From Ruminococcus bovis (GTDB taxonomy: Bacteria > Bacillota > Clostridia > Oscillospirales > Acutalibacteraceae), in contig NZ_CP039381.1 in assembly GCF_005601135.1 (NCBI RefSeq), forward strand, positions 2,376,232 through 2,440,231: a DNA stretch of 64,000 nt, written 5' to 3'. Position 1 is the first letter of the stretch. Each line of letters opens with the position of its first letter. The notes under the pieces were generated by a model that was given only the letters and a program-made list of their open reading frames with translations, ran no database searches and was not told where the DNA came from. This document shows positions 56,645-64,000 of the stretch, piece by piece. The position numbers and the translations under genes were made by a program.

Positions 56645-57883
56645 ATGAGAACAATATTACACAGTGACTGCAATGGTTTTTATGCCAGTGTAGAGTCTTT
56701 ACTACATCCGGAATACAGAGATAAGCCACTTGCCGTTGCAGGTGATGCTGAGAATAGGCATGGTATTATTTTAGCTAAAAATGAACTTGCTAAAAAGTAC
56801 TTTGTAAAAACAGGAGATGCCATATGGCAAGCAAAAAATAAATGTCCGGAACTTGTTGTTATTGAACCACACTTTGACCAATATATGAAATTCTCAAAAT
56901 TAACTAAGGCTATGTATGCCGAATATACCGATAGAGTTGAGTCCTTTGGTTTAGATGAGGCATGGCTTGATGTTACCGGTTGCAATAGAAGTGGTTATGA
57001 AATTGCAAAAGAAATTAACGAAAGAATTAAATATGAACTTGGAATTACTGTTAGTATCGGCGTTAGCTTTAACAAAATTTTTGCAAAATTAGGCAGTGAT
57101 TACAAGAAGCCTGATGCTATAACTAAGATTGATATTGACGGTTATGACGGATACAAAAACAAGGTATGGCCTCTTCCTTGTGAGGACTTACTTTATGTTG
57201 GTAGGGCAACTAAAAAGCATTTACACACTATTGGTATATACACCATTGGAGATATTGCAAATTGTCCCGTTGAGATACTTAACAGTAACTTAGGCAAAAT
57301 GGGTGAAGTTCTACACACCTTTGCAAATGGTCTTGACTCCTCCCCTGTTGCACAATTTGATGAAAGGCCTGATGTAAAATCTATCGGTAACTCTACAACC
57401 ACACCCAGAGATTTAGAAAATTATTCTGATGTAAAAATGATTGTACAAATACTAAGTGATAGTGTTGGAAGAAGAATGAGAGAATTAGGCTTTAGGTGTA
57501 AAACTGTCACTATATCTATTAGAGATAAAGACCTTTTCTCTTTCACTAGGCAAGGTCAGCTAAAGAATTTCAGCAGTTGTACCGGTGATATTCGTGACAA
57601 GGCTTTGGAATTATTTAGAAACAACTATAACTTTAGAAAACCTATACGGTCAATCGGTGTATCTGTTAGTGGGCTTATTGGTGACAACTCACCATTTCAG
57701 CTATCTTTCTTTGAGGACAACAACAAGGATATTAGAGATGAAAAGTTAGACAAGACACTTGATTCACTAAAAAACAGATTTGGCAACTATGCAGTACGAC
57801 CTGCCTTTTTGATGAAAGACAAAAACCTTACTTTATTAAATCCAAAAGATGACCATATTATTCACCCAGTAGGATTTTTTTAA
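56645..57883 (+). CDS. dinB: DNA polymerase IV / Y-family translesion polymerase
   Basis: A 412-residue Y-family polymerase. It has 'ILHSDCNGFYASVESLLHPE' with the first catalytic Asp near 8, 'RVESFGLDEAWLDVTG' with the Asp-Glu pair near 105, 'GVSFNKIFAKLGSDYKKPDA', a helix-hairpin-helix 'TIGIYTIGDIANCPVEIL' and the little-finger domain. It copies damaged DNA. The promoter carries a LexA box. It is followed 12 bases later by a 75-residue gene, probably cotranscribed. Confidence 0.96.
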   Translation: MRTILHSDCNGFYASVESLLHPEYRDKPLAVAGDAENRHGIILAKNELAKKYFVKTGDAIWQAKNKCPELVVIEPHFDQYMKFSKLTKAMYAEYTDRVESFGLDEAWLDVTGCNRSGYEIAKEINERIKYELGITVSIGVSFNKIFAKLGSDYKKPDAITKIDIDGYDGYKNKVWPLPCEDLLYVGRATKKHLHTIGIYTIGDIANCPVEILNSNLGKMGEVLHTFANGLDSSPVAQFDERPDVKSIGNSTTTPRDLENYSDVKMIVQILSDSVGRRMRELGFRCKTVTISIRDKDLFSFTRQGQLKNFSSCTGDIRDKALELFRNNYNFRKPIRSIGVSVSGLIGDNSPFQLSFFEDNNKDIRDEKLDKTLDSLKNRFGNYAVRPAFLMKDKNLTLLNPKDDHIIHPVGFF

Positions 57884-57895
57884 TGGAGAAATTTT

Positions 57896-58123
57896 ATGAA
57901 AGAATATGTTAGCGTTACGGCAAAATTTGATGAAGATGGAAGTTTGTTGCCTTTGGTGATAAACTGGGATGATGGCAGAAAATATAAAATTGACAAAATC
58001 ACCGATATTCGTTTTGCAAGTTCCTTAAAAAGTGGTGGTGTTGGTGTTAGATACACCTGTCAAATTATGAATCACACAAGGTATTTATATTTAGAAAGTA
58101 ACAGATGGTTTGTTGAAAAATAA
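57896..58123 (+). CDS. small dinB-linked protein, function unknown
   Basis: A 75-residue protein: 'MKEYVSVTAKFDEDGSLLPL', 'VINWDDGRKYKIDKITDIRF' and 'YTCQIMNHTRYLYLESNRWF'. It looks like a small beta-barrel with a conserved Trp-Asp-Asp-Gly and aromatic C-terminus. Similar small genes follow dinB in many Firmicutes and are presumed part of the SOS transcript, but I know no assigned activity. GGAGAAA lies nine bases before the ATG. Confidence 0.8.
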   Translation: MKEYVSVTAKFDEDGSLLPLVINWDDGRKYKIDKITDIRFASSLKSGGVGVRYTCQIMNHTRYLYLESNRWFVEK

Positions 58124-58206
58124 TTTTACACTATATTTGGAATTAATAACTATGTTGTTAAGCCAAAATAGCATCAATCAAATTATATTGAAAACTCAGT
58201 AACTAA

Positions 58207-58235
58207 TTGACTAAACACAATAAATCATATAGAAT
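58207..58235 (+). promoter_or_regulatory. promoter of the 53-residue small gene
   Basis: TTGACT (58207-58212), 17 bases, TAGAAT (58230-58235), giving a leader of about 54 bases before the ATG at 58297. Confidence 0.65.
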
Positions 58236-58296
58236 TATATTGTTTTTAGGTGTGGATATAATATTAAAAAATGGTAACTAAAAGGAGGAAACAATT

Positions 58297-58458
58297 ATGT
58301 CAGTACTTGCAGTACCAATAAGAGGGTCATTTGAAGTTTCACCTGATAAAGTTGAGCTTTTTAAAAAGGAGACTAAAGATTTTAACGGTAGACAAATTGC
58401 GTTAGAAAGATTAAAAAAACATAGTAAAGGTGATGTTGTTTGGGATTTAAAAAAGTAG
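58297..58458 (+). CDS. 53-residue soluble protein, function unknown
   Basis: A short gene with a near-perfect ribosome site (AAAGGAGGA, seven bases before the ATG), a good promoter upstream and a terminator downstream. The peptide begins MSVLAVPIRGSFEVSPDKVE, continues through a Lys/Glu-rich helical middle and ends 'GDVVWDLKK'. It has no signal peptide or membrane helix. I recognise no family. Its expression signals make it more credible than an average short frame. It is not clearly part of the dinB transcript because it has its own promoter. Confidence 0.7.
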   Translation: MSVLAVPIRGSFEVSPDKVELFKKETKDFNGRQIALERLKKHSKGDVVWDLKK

Positions 58459-58526
58459 AAAATAACAATATTGTTTAAGAAATTCCCTAAATTAATATTA
58501 AATTAATTGATTTATTAGGTATAGAA

Positions 58527-58552
58527 AAGGTGCAGTAAAAATTACTGCACCT
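58527..58552. terminator. bidirectional terminator between the 53-residue gene and the Thr-rich membrane protein gene
   Basis: AAGGTGCAGTA pairs with TACTGCACCTT-type arm (58527-58537 with 58542-58552, apical A/T pairs), flanked by T-rich sequence on both strands. Confidence 0.8.
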
Positions 58553-58571
58553 TAGTTTTATAAATATTTAT

Positions 58572-59492
58572 TTAGTTAAATGATACTGTATAATCATCAA
58601 CATAAACTGTAACACCTACCGGATTACCGGCATTGTCAAAGTAAATATTGCCGTCATATGAACCTAAAGTAATTGAATTACCGTCAATTTCGTAATTACC
58701 ACTTTCGTTAGCTACATTACCAACCTTTAAAGTGTAAGTACCGTTACTATTTAGTGATAAAGAAACATCACCCTTTAGTTCCTTAGAAAAATCATCAGAA
58801 ATAACATCACCATCAGGAGTAATACACTTATATGGTGCAAACGAAGCAGTTACACCACTACCGGTATCGGAATTAGGAGCAGTTGTTGGTTCTGCCTCTG
58901 TAGTAGTAGGCTCTGTTGTTTCTTCCTCGGTAGTAGGTTCTGTAGTTTCTTCTGTTGTAGGTTCAGTTGTATATTCTGTAGTATTTTCTTCAGATGTGTA
59001 AGTATCTTCAGAAGTTGTAGTCATAGTAGTTGTAGAAGAAGTAGTAGTTGAAGTAGTAGTGTTATCACTTTTATTTTTGCCACAGCTATTGAGAACTATA
59101 ACAACTGCAACAATAATAAGTACAACTGCTGCTACAATCAAGCCGATAATAAGAGGCTTTTTGTTGTTATTTTTCTTCTTAGGTGAACCATATGTATCTG
59201 TACGAGAAACAATAGGTTTTGGTTCATCATCAACCTGACCCATATCATAATCATCTTTATAGTTAGCTTTATCTGCTTGAGAATAGCTACTGATTTCTTC
59301 ACTATCCCAATTATCACCGGAAAAGTCATCACCATAATCATCATTGCTTAGTGAATGTTTTGAAACATACTCACCTGTATTTTGGTTATCACTTTTACTG
59401 TTAAGATTAAAAACCTTTGTTTTATCTAAATCATCATTAAGGTCATTAATATTGACCTGTTCATCATCATAAGGTCTTTTATTGTCACTCAT
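58572..59492 (-). CDS. Thr-rich single-pass membrane protein with C-terminal beta domain
   Basis: A 306-residue protein. The N-terminal cytoplasmic part (1-110) is Asp/Asn-rich. The membrane helix 'KKPLIIGLIVAAVVLIIVAV' lies near 112-133. An extracellular Thr/Glu tract (about 140-215, many 'TTEPTTEE' units) follows. The folded C-terminus (about 220-306) has repeated strands, including 'GDVSLSLNSNGTYTLKVGNV' and 'SGNYEIDGNSITLGSYDGNI'. That pattern resembles the lipocalin-like repeats of the 366-residue protein at 52306. Function unknown. The ATG at 59492 overlaps the YesL-like stop by eight bases. Confidence 0.8.
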   Translation of the reverse strand: MSDNKRPYDDEQVNINDLNDDLDKTKVFNLNSKSDNQNTGEYVSKHSLSNDDYGDDFSGDNWDSEEISSYSQADKANYKDDYDMGQVDDEPKPIVSRTDTYGSPKKKNNNKKPLIIGLIVAAVVLIIVAVVIVLNSCGKNKSDNTTTSTTTSSTTTMTTTSEDTYTSEENTTEYTTEPTTEETTEPTTEEETTEPTTTEAEPTTAPNSDTGSGVTASFAPYKCITPDGDVISDDFSKELKGDVSLSLNSNGTYTLKVGNVANESGNYEIDGNSITLGSYDGNIYFDNAGNPVGVTVYVDDYTVSFN

Positions 59493-60426
59493 TCTTTTCA
59501 CTCTCTTTCTCTTCTATCATTTTTAATAGAACATCTCTTTTAATCATTTTACCATTATGGAAAATAAAGTCCTCTTTACTTTTCTTAACTTTCTCTACAT
59601 CAACATCACTAAAGTCTTCTTTAGACTCATTACGGAGTTGAGCTAACTTTTCTTCTGTACTTTTTCTATCATGAATTAAATCAGCTTTGCCAGTAATCAT
59701 CATCATCATATTTTCTTGAATAAAAAAGTTTGATACAAGAGAAAATGATGCCGGATAAATTAGCAGTAACATAATAGCAGAAACCACTAAAACTGCTACA
59801 CCATTACCCATACAGAATATAAGTGGTGTTGCACAAATAGCAGTTAGAATTGCTAAAGAGAAAAGTGCAGCAAAGTTAACTTTTAGTTCACCGATAGCCA
59901 TTAATGCACTATTCTTTAGAATATCCTTTTCGGATAATTCAAAAGTTACTGTCATTAACGGAATATATAGATACATAAAAAGTACCCACAAAGCAATTAA
60001 TATTACTGCAACAAGCATAACATACATCATACCACCAAGTACTTTTGCCATTCCTGCATAAAAGGAAAATGAGAAAATTCCTATAGTAAACACAAAGTAA
60101 AGTATTATGCTATGAATTAGAAACTGCTTATAGTTTTCAGTTATGCCACTAATAAAAGTTGCAAAAACATCCACATCTTCAACACGACCAAGGTTTCTTG
60201 TTACCTTAGTTACACCTGCATATAGTGGATAACAAATAGGTATAACAAGTGTTGTAATAACAATGTTAAGTACTGAACCAAAGTTGTTACCTATAAGGTG
60301 TAGCAAAAAAACAACAATACCAAATGGTAAAGCAAAAAGTAAATTTGTAAAAATGATTTTATGTATTTTTCTAAAATAAATAGAAACTAGATTTTCAAAA
60401 GTAAATTTTTTTCTTTCTGTCGCCAT
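59485..60426 (-). CDS. YesL/DUF624-like integral membrane protein
   Basis: A 313-residue protein with six hydrophobic segments, beginning 'KIIFTNLLFALPFGIVVFLL' (about 22-41) after a cytoplasmic start. 'CYPLYAGVTKVTRNLGRVED' and 'ATFISGITENYKQFLIHSII' recall DUF624/YesL proteins, which accompany transporters in Firmicutes but have no known function. The last 75 residues are charged and cytoplasmic, with 'KSKEDFIFHNGKMIKRDVLL'. It is coupled to the Thr-rich membrane protein and follows the SpoIIM-like gene. Confidence 0.75.
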   Translation of the reverse strand: MATERKKFTFENLVSIYFRKIHKIIFTNLLFALPFGIVVFLLHLIGNNFGSVLNIVITTLVIPICYPLYAGVTKVTRNLGRVEDVDVFATFISGITENYKQFLIHSIILYFVFTIGIFSFSFYAGMAKVLGGMMYVMLVAVILIALWVLFMYLYIPLMTVTFELSEKDILKNSALMAIGELKVNFAALFSLAILTAICATPLIFCMGNGVAVLVVSAIMLLLIYPASFSLVSNFFIQENMMMMITGKADLIHDRKSTEEKLAQLRNESKEDFSDVDVEKVKKSKEDFIFHNGKMIKRDVLLKMIEEKESEKNE

Positions 60427-60447
60427 TATAATTCCTTATCCTAAATT

Positions 60448-61095
60448 TTATATGTTAAAGAAGTGAAAATACAGTAACAAAAACAGTACCGAATCCACCA
60501 CAGAACCAACCATTGCTATAAAAAGACAAGTGGCTGAATCTTCAACAAATTCTCTTAATTCAAGAGAAATATTCTCTTTCTTGATAATCACCTTAAAAAC
60601 ATTTGCTGAAAGATGAAAGGTCTTTTCACCTTGTAAAGCAAGTGAAGCAGAAGAAACAAAAAAACCTGGTATCATAGCAAGTAGGAAAAATCCAAAACCC
60701 TTTAGACCATTGATTGAACATAAGGTAGTTAAGGATAGACCCATACCAAAACCTTTAAACATAGTAACAAGTGGTGTAAGTCCATTACCCCATGGACAAA
60801 ATCCAAGTAAGAATATTGCCACAAAAAATATAAATATATAGGGGCAAAATTACAACTAAACACCCAAATAATCAAGACTTGCTCTACTTGTAAAATCAGT
60901 TGGAAATAAAAAGTCAAAGGACTTTTTAAATTCTAAATCGGTATTTACCCCAAAATATATACCCAGAATAAAACCTACTAAAATTGAAATAAGAAACATA
61001 GTAAAGATACCGTATCTTTTTATAAAGTAGGTTATGTTATTTTTTCTGTTGTGAAAATTTTTTGGTGATTTAATTTTTAAAACTATTCCTTTCAT
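60448..61095 (-). pseudogene. spoIIM: stage II sporulation protein M-like membrane protein, two compensating frameshifts
   Basis: One frame carries both ends: 'ITYFIKRYGIFTMFLISILV' to 'SRASLDYLGV' (61095-60856) and, after in-frame TAG and TAA, 'AIFLLGFCPWGNGLTPLVTM' to the C-terminus at 60448. Reading 60857-60829 one frame over gives 'LVVILPLYIYIF', which fills the gap. So a missing T near 60858-60860 and an extra T near 60823-60828 would explain the break. The restored protein (about 215 residues, five membrane segments) resembles SpoIIM, part of the DMP engulfment machinery. GGAGGT precedes the ATG. The assignment is tentative. Confidence 0.6.
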
Positions 61096-61140
61096 ATATA
61101 CCTCCATAAGTTGTCCTTATGTAAGAATATATATGAAAGG
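61088..61140 (-). promoter_or_regulatory. inverted repeat enclosing the spoIIM ribosome site and start codon
   Basis: A perfect 13-bp repeat CCTTTCATATATA (61088-61100) / TATATATGAAAGG (61128-61140) flanks 27 bases containing GGAGG. The spoIIM ATG (61095-61093) is in one arm. A smaller CATAAG/CTTATG hairpin sits in the loop. In mRNA this would hold the start codon double-stranded. There is no T-run, so it is not an obvious terminator for proC. Confidence 0.55.
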
Positions 61141-61156
61141 ATTTATTTATTTATGA

Positions 61157-61953
61157 TTATTTACCAAGCTCTTCTGCTCGATTTGTACAAGACTTCATAG
61201 CTTCTTTGATACCATCATAGAATTTGTAGTCTTCTAAAGTTTTTAGTGCTGCAAGAGTAGTACCACCCGGTGAAGATACTTTCTTAATAAGAGTATCAAG
61301 AGAGTCACCACTATCCTTAATCATAGCTGCACTGCCTTCTAGGGTAGTAAGGTTCAACGCACTTTCATAAGGAATGTTACACTCCTTAGCATAGTCAGCC
61401 ATTGCCTTTGCAAATAGGTAAATATATGCGGACTACTGCCGTTTACTGCAATAATTTCATTCATATGGTCCTCAGTAAACACTTCTACTGCACCATTAAG
61501 ACCAAACATATCCTTTACTACAGAAAAGTCCTCTTCACTGATATTATCTGATGGACAAAGAGCAGTTGCACCTTTACCAAGTAGTAACGGTGTATTTGGC
61601 ATAACTCTAACCATAGGACAATTACATTCTAGAGCTTTCTGTACATAAGAAATTGAGATACCTGCTGCAATAGAAACAAAAATCTTTTCTTCACTTACTG
61701 AGTCTTTAACACCACTAAGCACTTCTTCGTAATTCTGAGGTTTAACTGCTAAAACAATAATATTGCTATCAGTAACTACCTTAGTAGAAGCATCACAAGT
61801 AGTAACACCTTTTTCAGCCATTAGCTTAAGCTGATTTTCGTTAACATCAAAAACATTAATGTTTTCCGGTGCAACCACCTTATTCTTTAGTAGTCCGTTA
61901 ATAATGGCAGTTGCCATATTACCTGCACCAATAAAACCTATTTTTTTATCCAT
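61157..61953 (-). pseudogene. proC: pyrroline-5-carboxylate reductase, frameshifted
   Basis: The N-terminal frame (61953-61354) has 'KIGFIGAGNMATAIINGLLK', 'VLAVKPQNYEEVL', 'GISISYVQKALECNCPMVRV' and 'MPNTPLLLGKGATAL', then goes off-family after 'AVNGSSP'. Adding one G where 61429-61431 reads CGG restores 'SSPAYIYLFAKAMADYAKEC' and leads to the C-terminal frame with 'LTTLEGSAAMI' and 'KVSSPGGTTLAALKTLEDYK', ending at 61157. The restored length of about 265 residues is normal. It makes proline from pyrroline-5-carboxylate. The ATG at 61953 follows AAAGGAGAG. Confidence 0.9.
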
Positions 61954-61967
61954 TATTCTCTCTCCTT

Positions 61968-64000
61968 TTAGCCACAACCAAAGCTTGGGTTATGATATAC
62001 ACAACGATAATAGAAGTTGTTTTTATTCTTTTCACCATCACGGGTATAGTCACCGTAATAGTACATTTCACATTCATCAATTCTTCTATACAATAGTCCT
62101 GCATAACAACTGCCACCTGCATGATGGTAACAGAAAATATTGCTGATAAAGTCCTTGATAAACACATTCTTTAGGTCACGAGTTTTCTTGTTGTAAGAAG
62201 TTACATTTAGATACTTGTAGTTAATATAACCAACTGCACCCTTACTGTCAATTACCTTATAATATTTTTTTACTGTATATTGAAGCACTGGCAAGTTTAA
62301 GTGTAGCACCTTTGGAAATAGTTTTTACATTAGCTGCACTGTCAGATGCAGACTTTTTCATAGAAACTTTGCAGATGTTTTCACCTTAGTTGGGTTGGAA
62401 TTAGAACTTGGATATGAATGATTAACAAACATATTAATAATATCACTATCGTTGGATAAAATACCTGTACCACAGTTATATACAAGTGTAACTAAAGCAT
62501 CAAATTGTCTTTGATTAAACTTTATTCTGTTGCCAAGTAGGAAATTATTTACCTTAGTAACATAACCATCAGTTTCTACAGAATCAACTAAGTAAGCCAT
62601 AGCTTCACTCTTGGTCATTCCGTTGTAGAATGAATCACCTGAATAAATAACTCTACCATAACCAACAGTTAAGCAAGGAAAACTTGTTAATGGGTCAAAC
62701 ATAGCATTTGAAAGTAGACCTTCATAGTTAGAAATAAAGTTAATAACGCTGTTACTTGCGTGTCTCTCTTCACAAGAAGTTTCTGTATTGCTGGTAACCT
62801 TAGTTACAAAAGCTTTACCATAACTACCAACACTTTTTGACCAAGTACCGTTGTGTTGTGAGTAGGCAACTACCTTGTACTTACCGGACTCTGTTAACTT
62901 TTTCTTGCCTTTCCAAATGTAGTTGTTACCACTTTCGGATTTTTCTGTTGCTTTTACAGTATATTTTTGCTACCGATTGTAATATCAAATTTAACTGCAC
63001 TTCTGCTTTTATCTGTAATAGCAACAAATGTTACTGTACTGTTCTTTGGTGCTGAGTTAGGATTTGCATATGTAAACTTTACAGCTTCTGCACCCTTAAC
63101 ATCAAACAAACAACTTGCCCAACCATAAGAGGTTTTGCAGTAAACAACAGCTTTACCGGCTTTCTTAGTTGTTACCAAACCATAATTTGTAACAGTAGCT
63201 ACTGAATTATCTGAACTAGACCAACTTGCACCGGATGAAGAAGAAGTTAAATAAACTGATTTACCTTTAGTGATATTATATTTTTTATTTGAAATATTCA
63301 CACTATTATTCTTTGTACGAACATTTACACTACAAGACAAAGAATTTGCACCAACACTGGCTTTAACTGTTGTTGAGCCATTAGCCTTACCATACAAAAT
63401 GCCTTCATCATCAACTGTTGCAACTTTAGAGTTACTTGAAGTCCACTTTACCTTTGAACTTGAAGTATTGCTATACTGAATACCGTAGTAACTGCCTTTA
63501 TATACAGAGGCTGATGTACTCTTTAAAGTAAGAGGACCTTTTGTTACACCACCTGTAGATGGAGGTGTTGGTGATGTTTTTGTAGTTTTGAAATAAATGC
63601 TTATGTAAGATTTAGAAAGGTAACCTGTTGAGCCGTTGTAACTTACCTTTGACCATGAGGAATTACCGTTATCGGACATATTCATTGTTGTGCCACTTGG
63701 AACAACAGTAATTACTCCGTAGGAAGTACCTGCACCTTTTCTTAAATTTACATTATCGGTAGTTTTACAAGTCATATAAACGGATGAGTCCTTAGTTTTG
63801 TTAATATGCTTTACCGGAACATAACCTGCTTTTCCTGAGCTGTCTTTACAATAAACCCAGCTACCACTACTATTCTTTTGAATGTAAAGTGCTTGTCCCT
63901 TTTTTGTCTTAACAACTTCACCTTTGGAACTAGCTGACTTTCTCATTTAAAATTTGCTATAAGCTGAAGAAGTTATAGGCATAACAAAAAAGGTTGAAAT
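61968..64000 (-). pseudogene. secreted multidomain GH24 lysozyme with SH3 and Ig-like domains, several breaks, runs off the window
   Basis: The open piece 63946-62954 holds two bacterial SH3 domains ('MRKSASSKGEVVKTKKGQAL' and 'NVNLRKGAGTSYGVITVV'), a Pro/Thr linker and two BIG2-like domains ('VKWTSSNSKVATVDDEGILY', 'SWSSSDNSVATVTNYGLVTT'). A frameshift near 62964-62968 leads to a GH24 lysozyme domain: 'FISNYEGLLSNAMFDPLTSF', 'CLTVGYGRV', 'KFNQRQFDALVTLVYNCGTG', with candidate Glu-Asp-Thr catalytic residues. Two more shifts (62368-62370 and about 62275-62300) precede a third SH3 and a Cys/Tyr-rich tail ending 'YHNPSFGCG'. An in-frame TAA (63947-63949) follows the signal-peptide end 'FFVMPITSSAYSKF'. 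Cell-wall lysis is inferred. Confidence 0.75.

Overview
The window is AT-rich chromosomal DNA from an endospore-forming, low-GC Firmicute, most likely a Clostridia member of the Ruminococcaceae/Oscillospiraceae type. Supporting signs are the spoIIGA-sigE pair, a complete spoIIIAA-AH operon, the ispH-rpsA (S1) fusion typical of Clostridia, the remA-gmk-rpoZ-priA-def-fmt-rsmB-rlmN-prpC-prkC-rsgA block, and strong Shine-Dalgarno sites throughout. I see no prophage, IS element, CRISPR array or rRNA. This is mostly core genome.

Layout. 1-6 kb: a truncated SleB-like hydrolase, a YlmC/YmxH protein, DegV, a 31-codon membrane peptide, spoIIGA-sigE behind a promoter resembling the Spo0A-controlled spoIIG promoter, a small lipoprotein and an acidic MORN-repeat protein. 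6-13 kb (minus strand): nusB, a TsaD paralogue, xseA, dnaE and pfkA. 13-18 kb: spoIIIAA-AH behind a candidate sigma-E promoter embedded in the ligA terminator. 18-26.6 kb: an rpiR-type regulator, a BaiN-like flavoprotein, cmk, plsC, ispH-rpsA, a TIGR01440 protein, an HD protein and ligA. 26.8-33 kb: hisH-hisF, a CpsB-like phosphatase, leuB, a histidine-phosphatase-like protein divergent from an HTH regulator with a palindromic operator, and a PASTA pseudokinase. 33-37 kb: thiSGHE under a TPP riboswitch with an intrinsic terminator, then tRNA-Ala(GGC). 37-51 kb: ybaK, an HprK-like ATPase, thiN, rsgA, prkC, prpC, rlmN, rsmB, a YugP protease, fmt, def, priA, rpoZ, gmk, remA and yicC. 51-58.5 kb: yebC, a membrane-anchored protein, a phosphohexomutase, a MATE transporter, dinB with a LexA box, and two small genes. 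58.5-64 kb: a Thr-rich membrane protein, a YesL-like protein, a SpoIIM-like protein, proC and a multidomain GH24 lysozyme running off the right edge.

The most striking property is a set of single-base (occasionally two-base) length changes, mostly in short homopolymers. They break baiN, priA, yicC, the hexomutase, spoIIM, proC and the lysozyme gene, and probably scramble the Gmk P-loop in frame. In every case a neighbouring frame restores the family's C-terminus. The hexomutase and MATE genes are also fused tail to tail with both ends missing. Several of these genes are essential, so assembly or sequencing error is the most economical explanation, although some events could be real.

The biology worth following is regulatory and architectural rather than a new gene cluster: a PASTA pseudokinase beside a canonical PrkC/PrpC pair, the spoIIG promoter geometry, the overlapping ligA terminator and spoIIIA promoter, a hairpin holding the spoIIM start codon, and an independently expressed 53-residue protein. 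I did not find a convincing undescribed multi-gene system.
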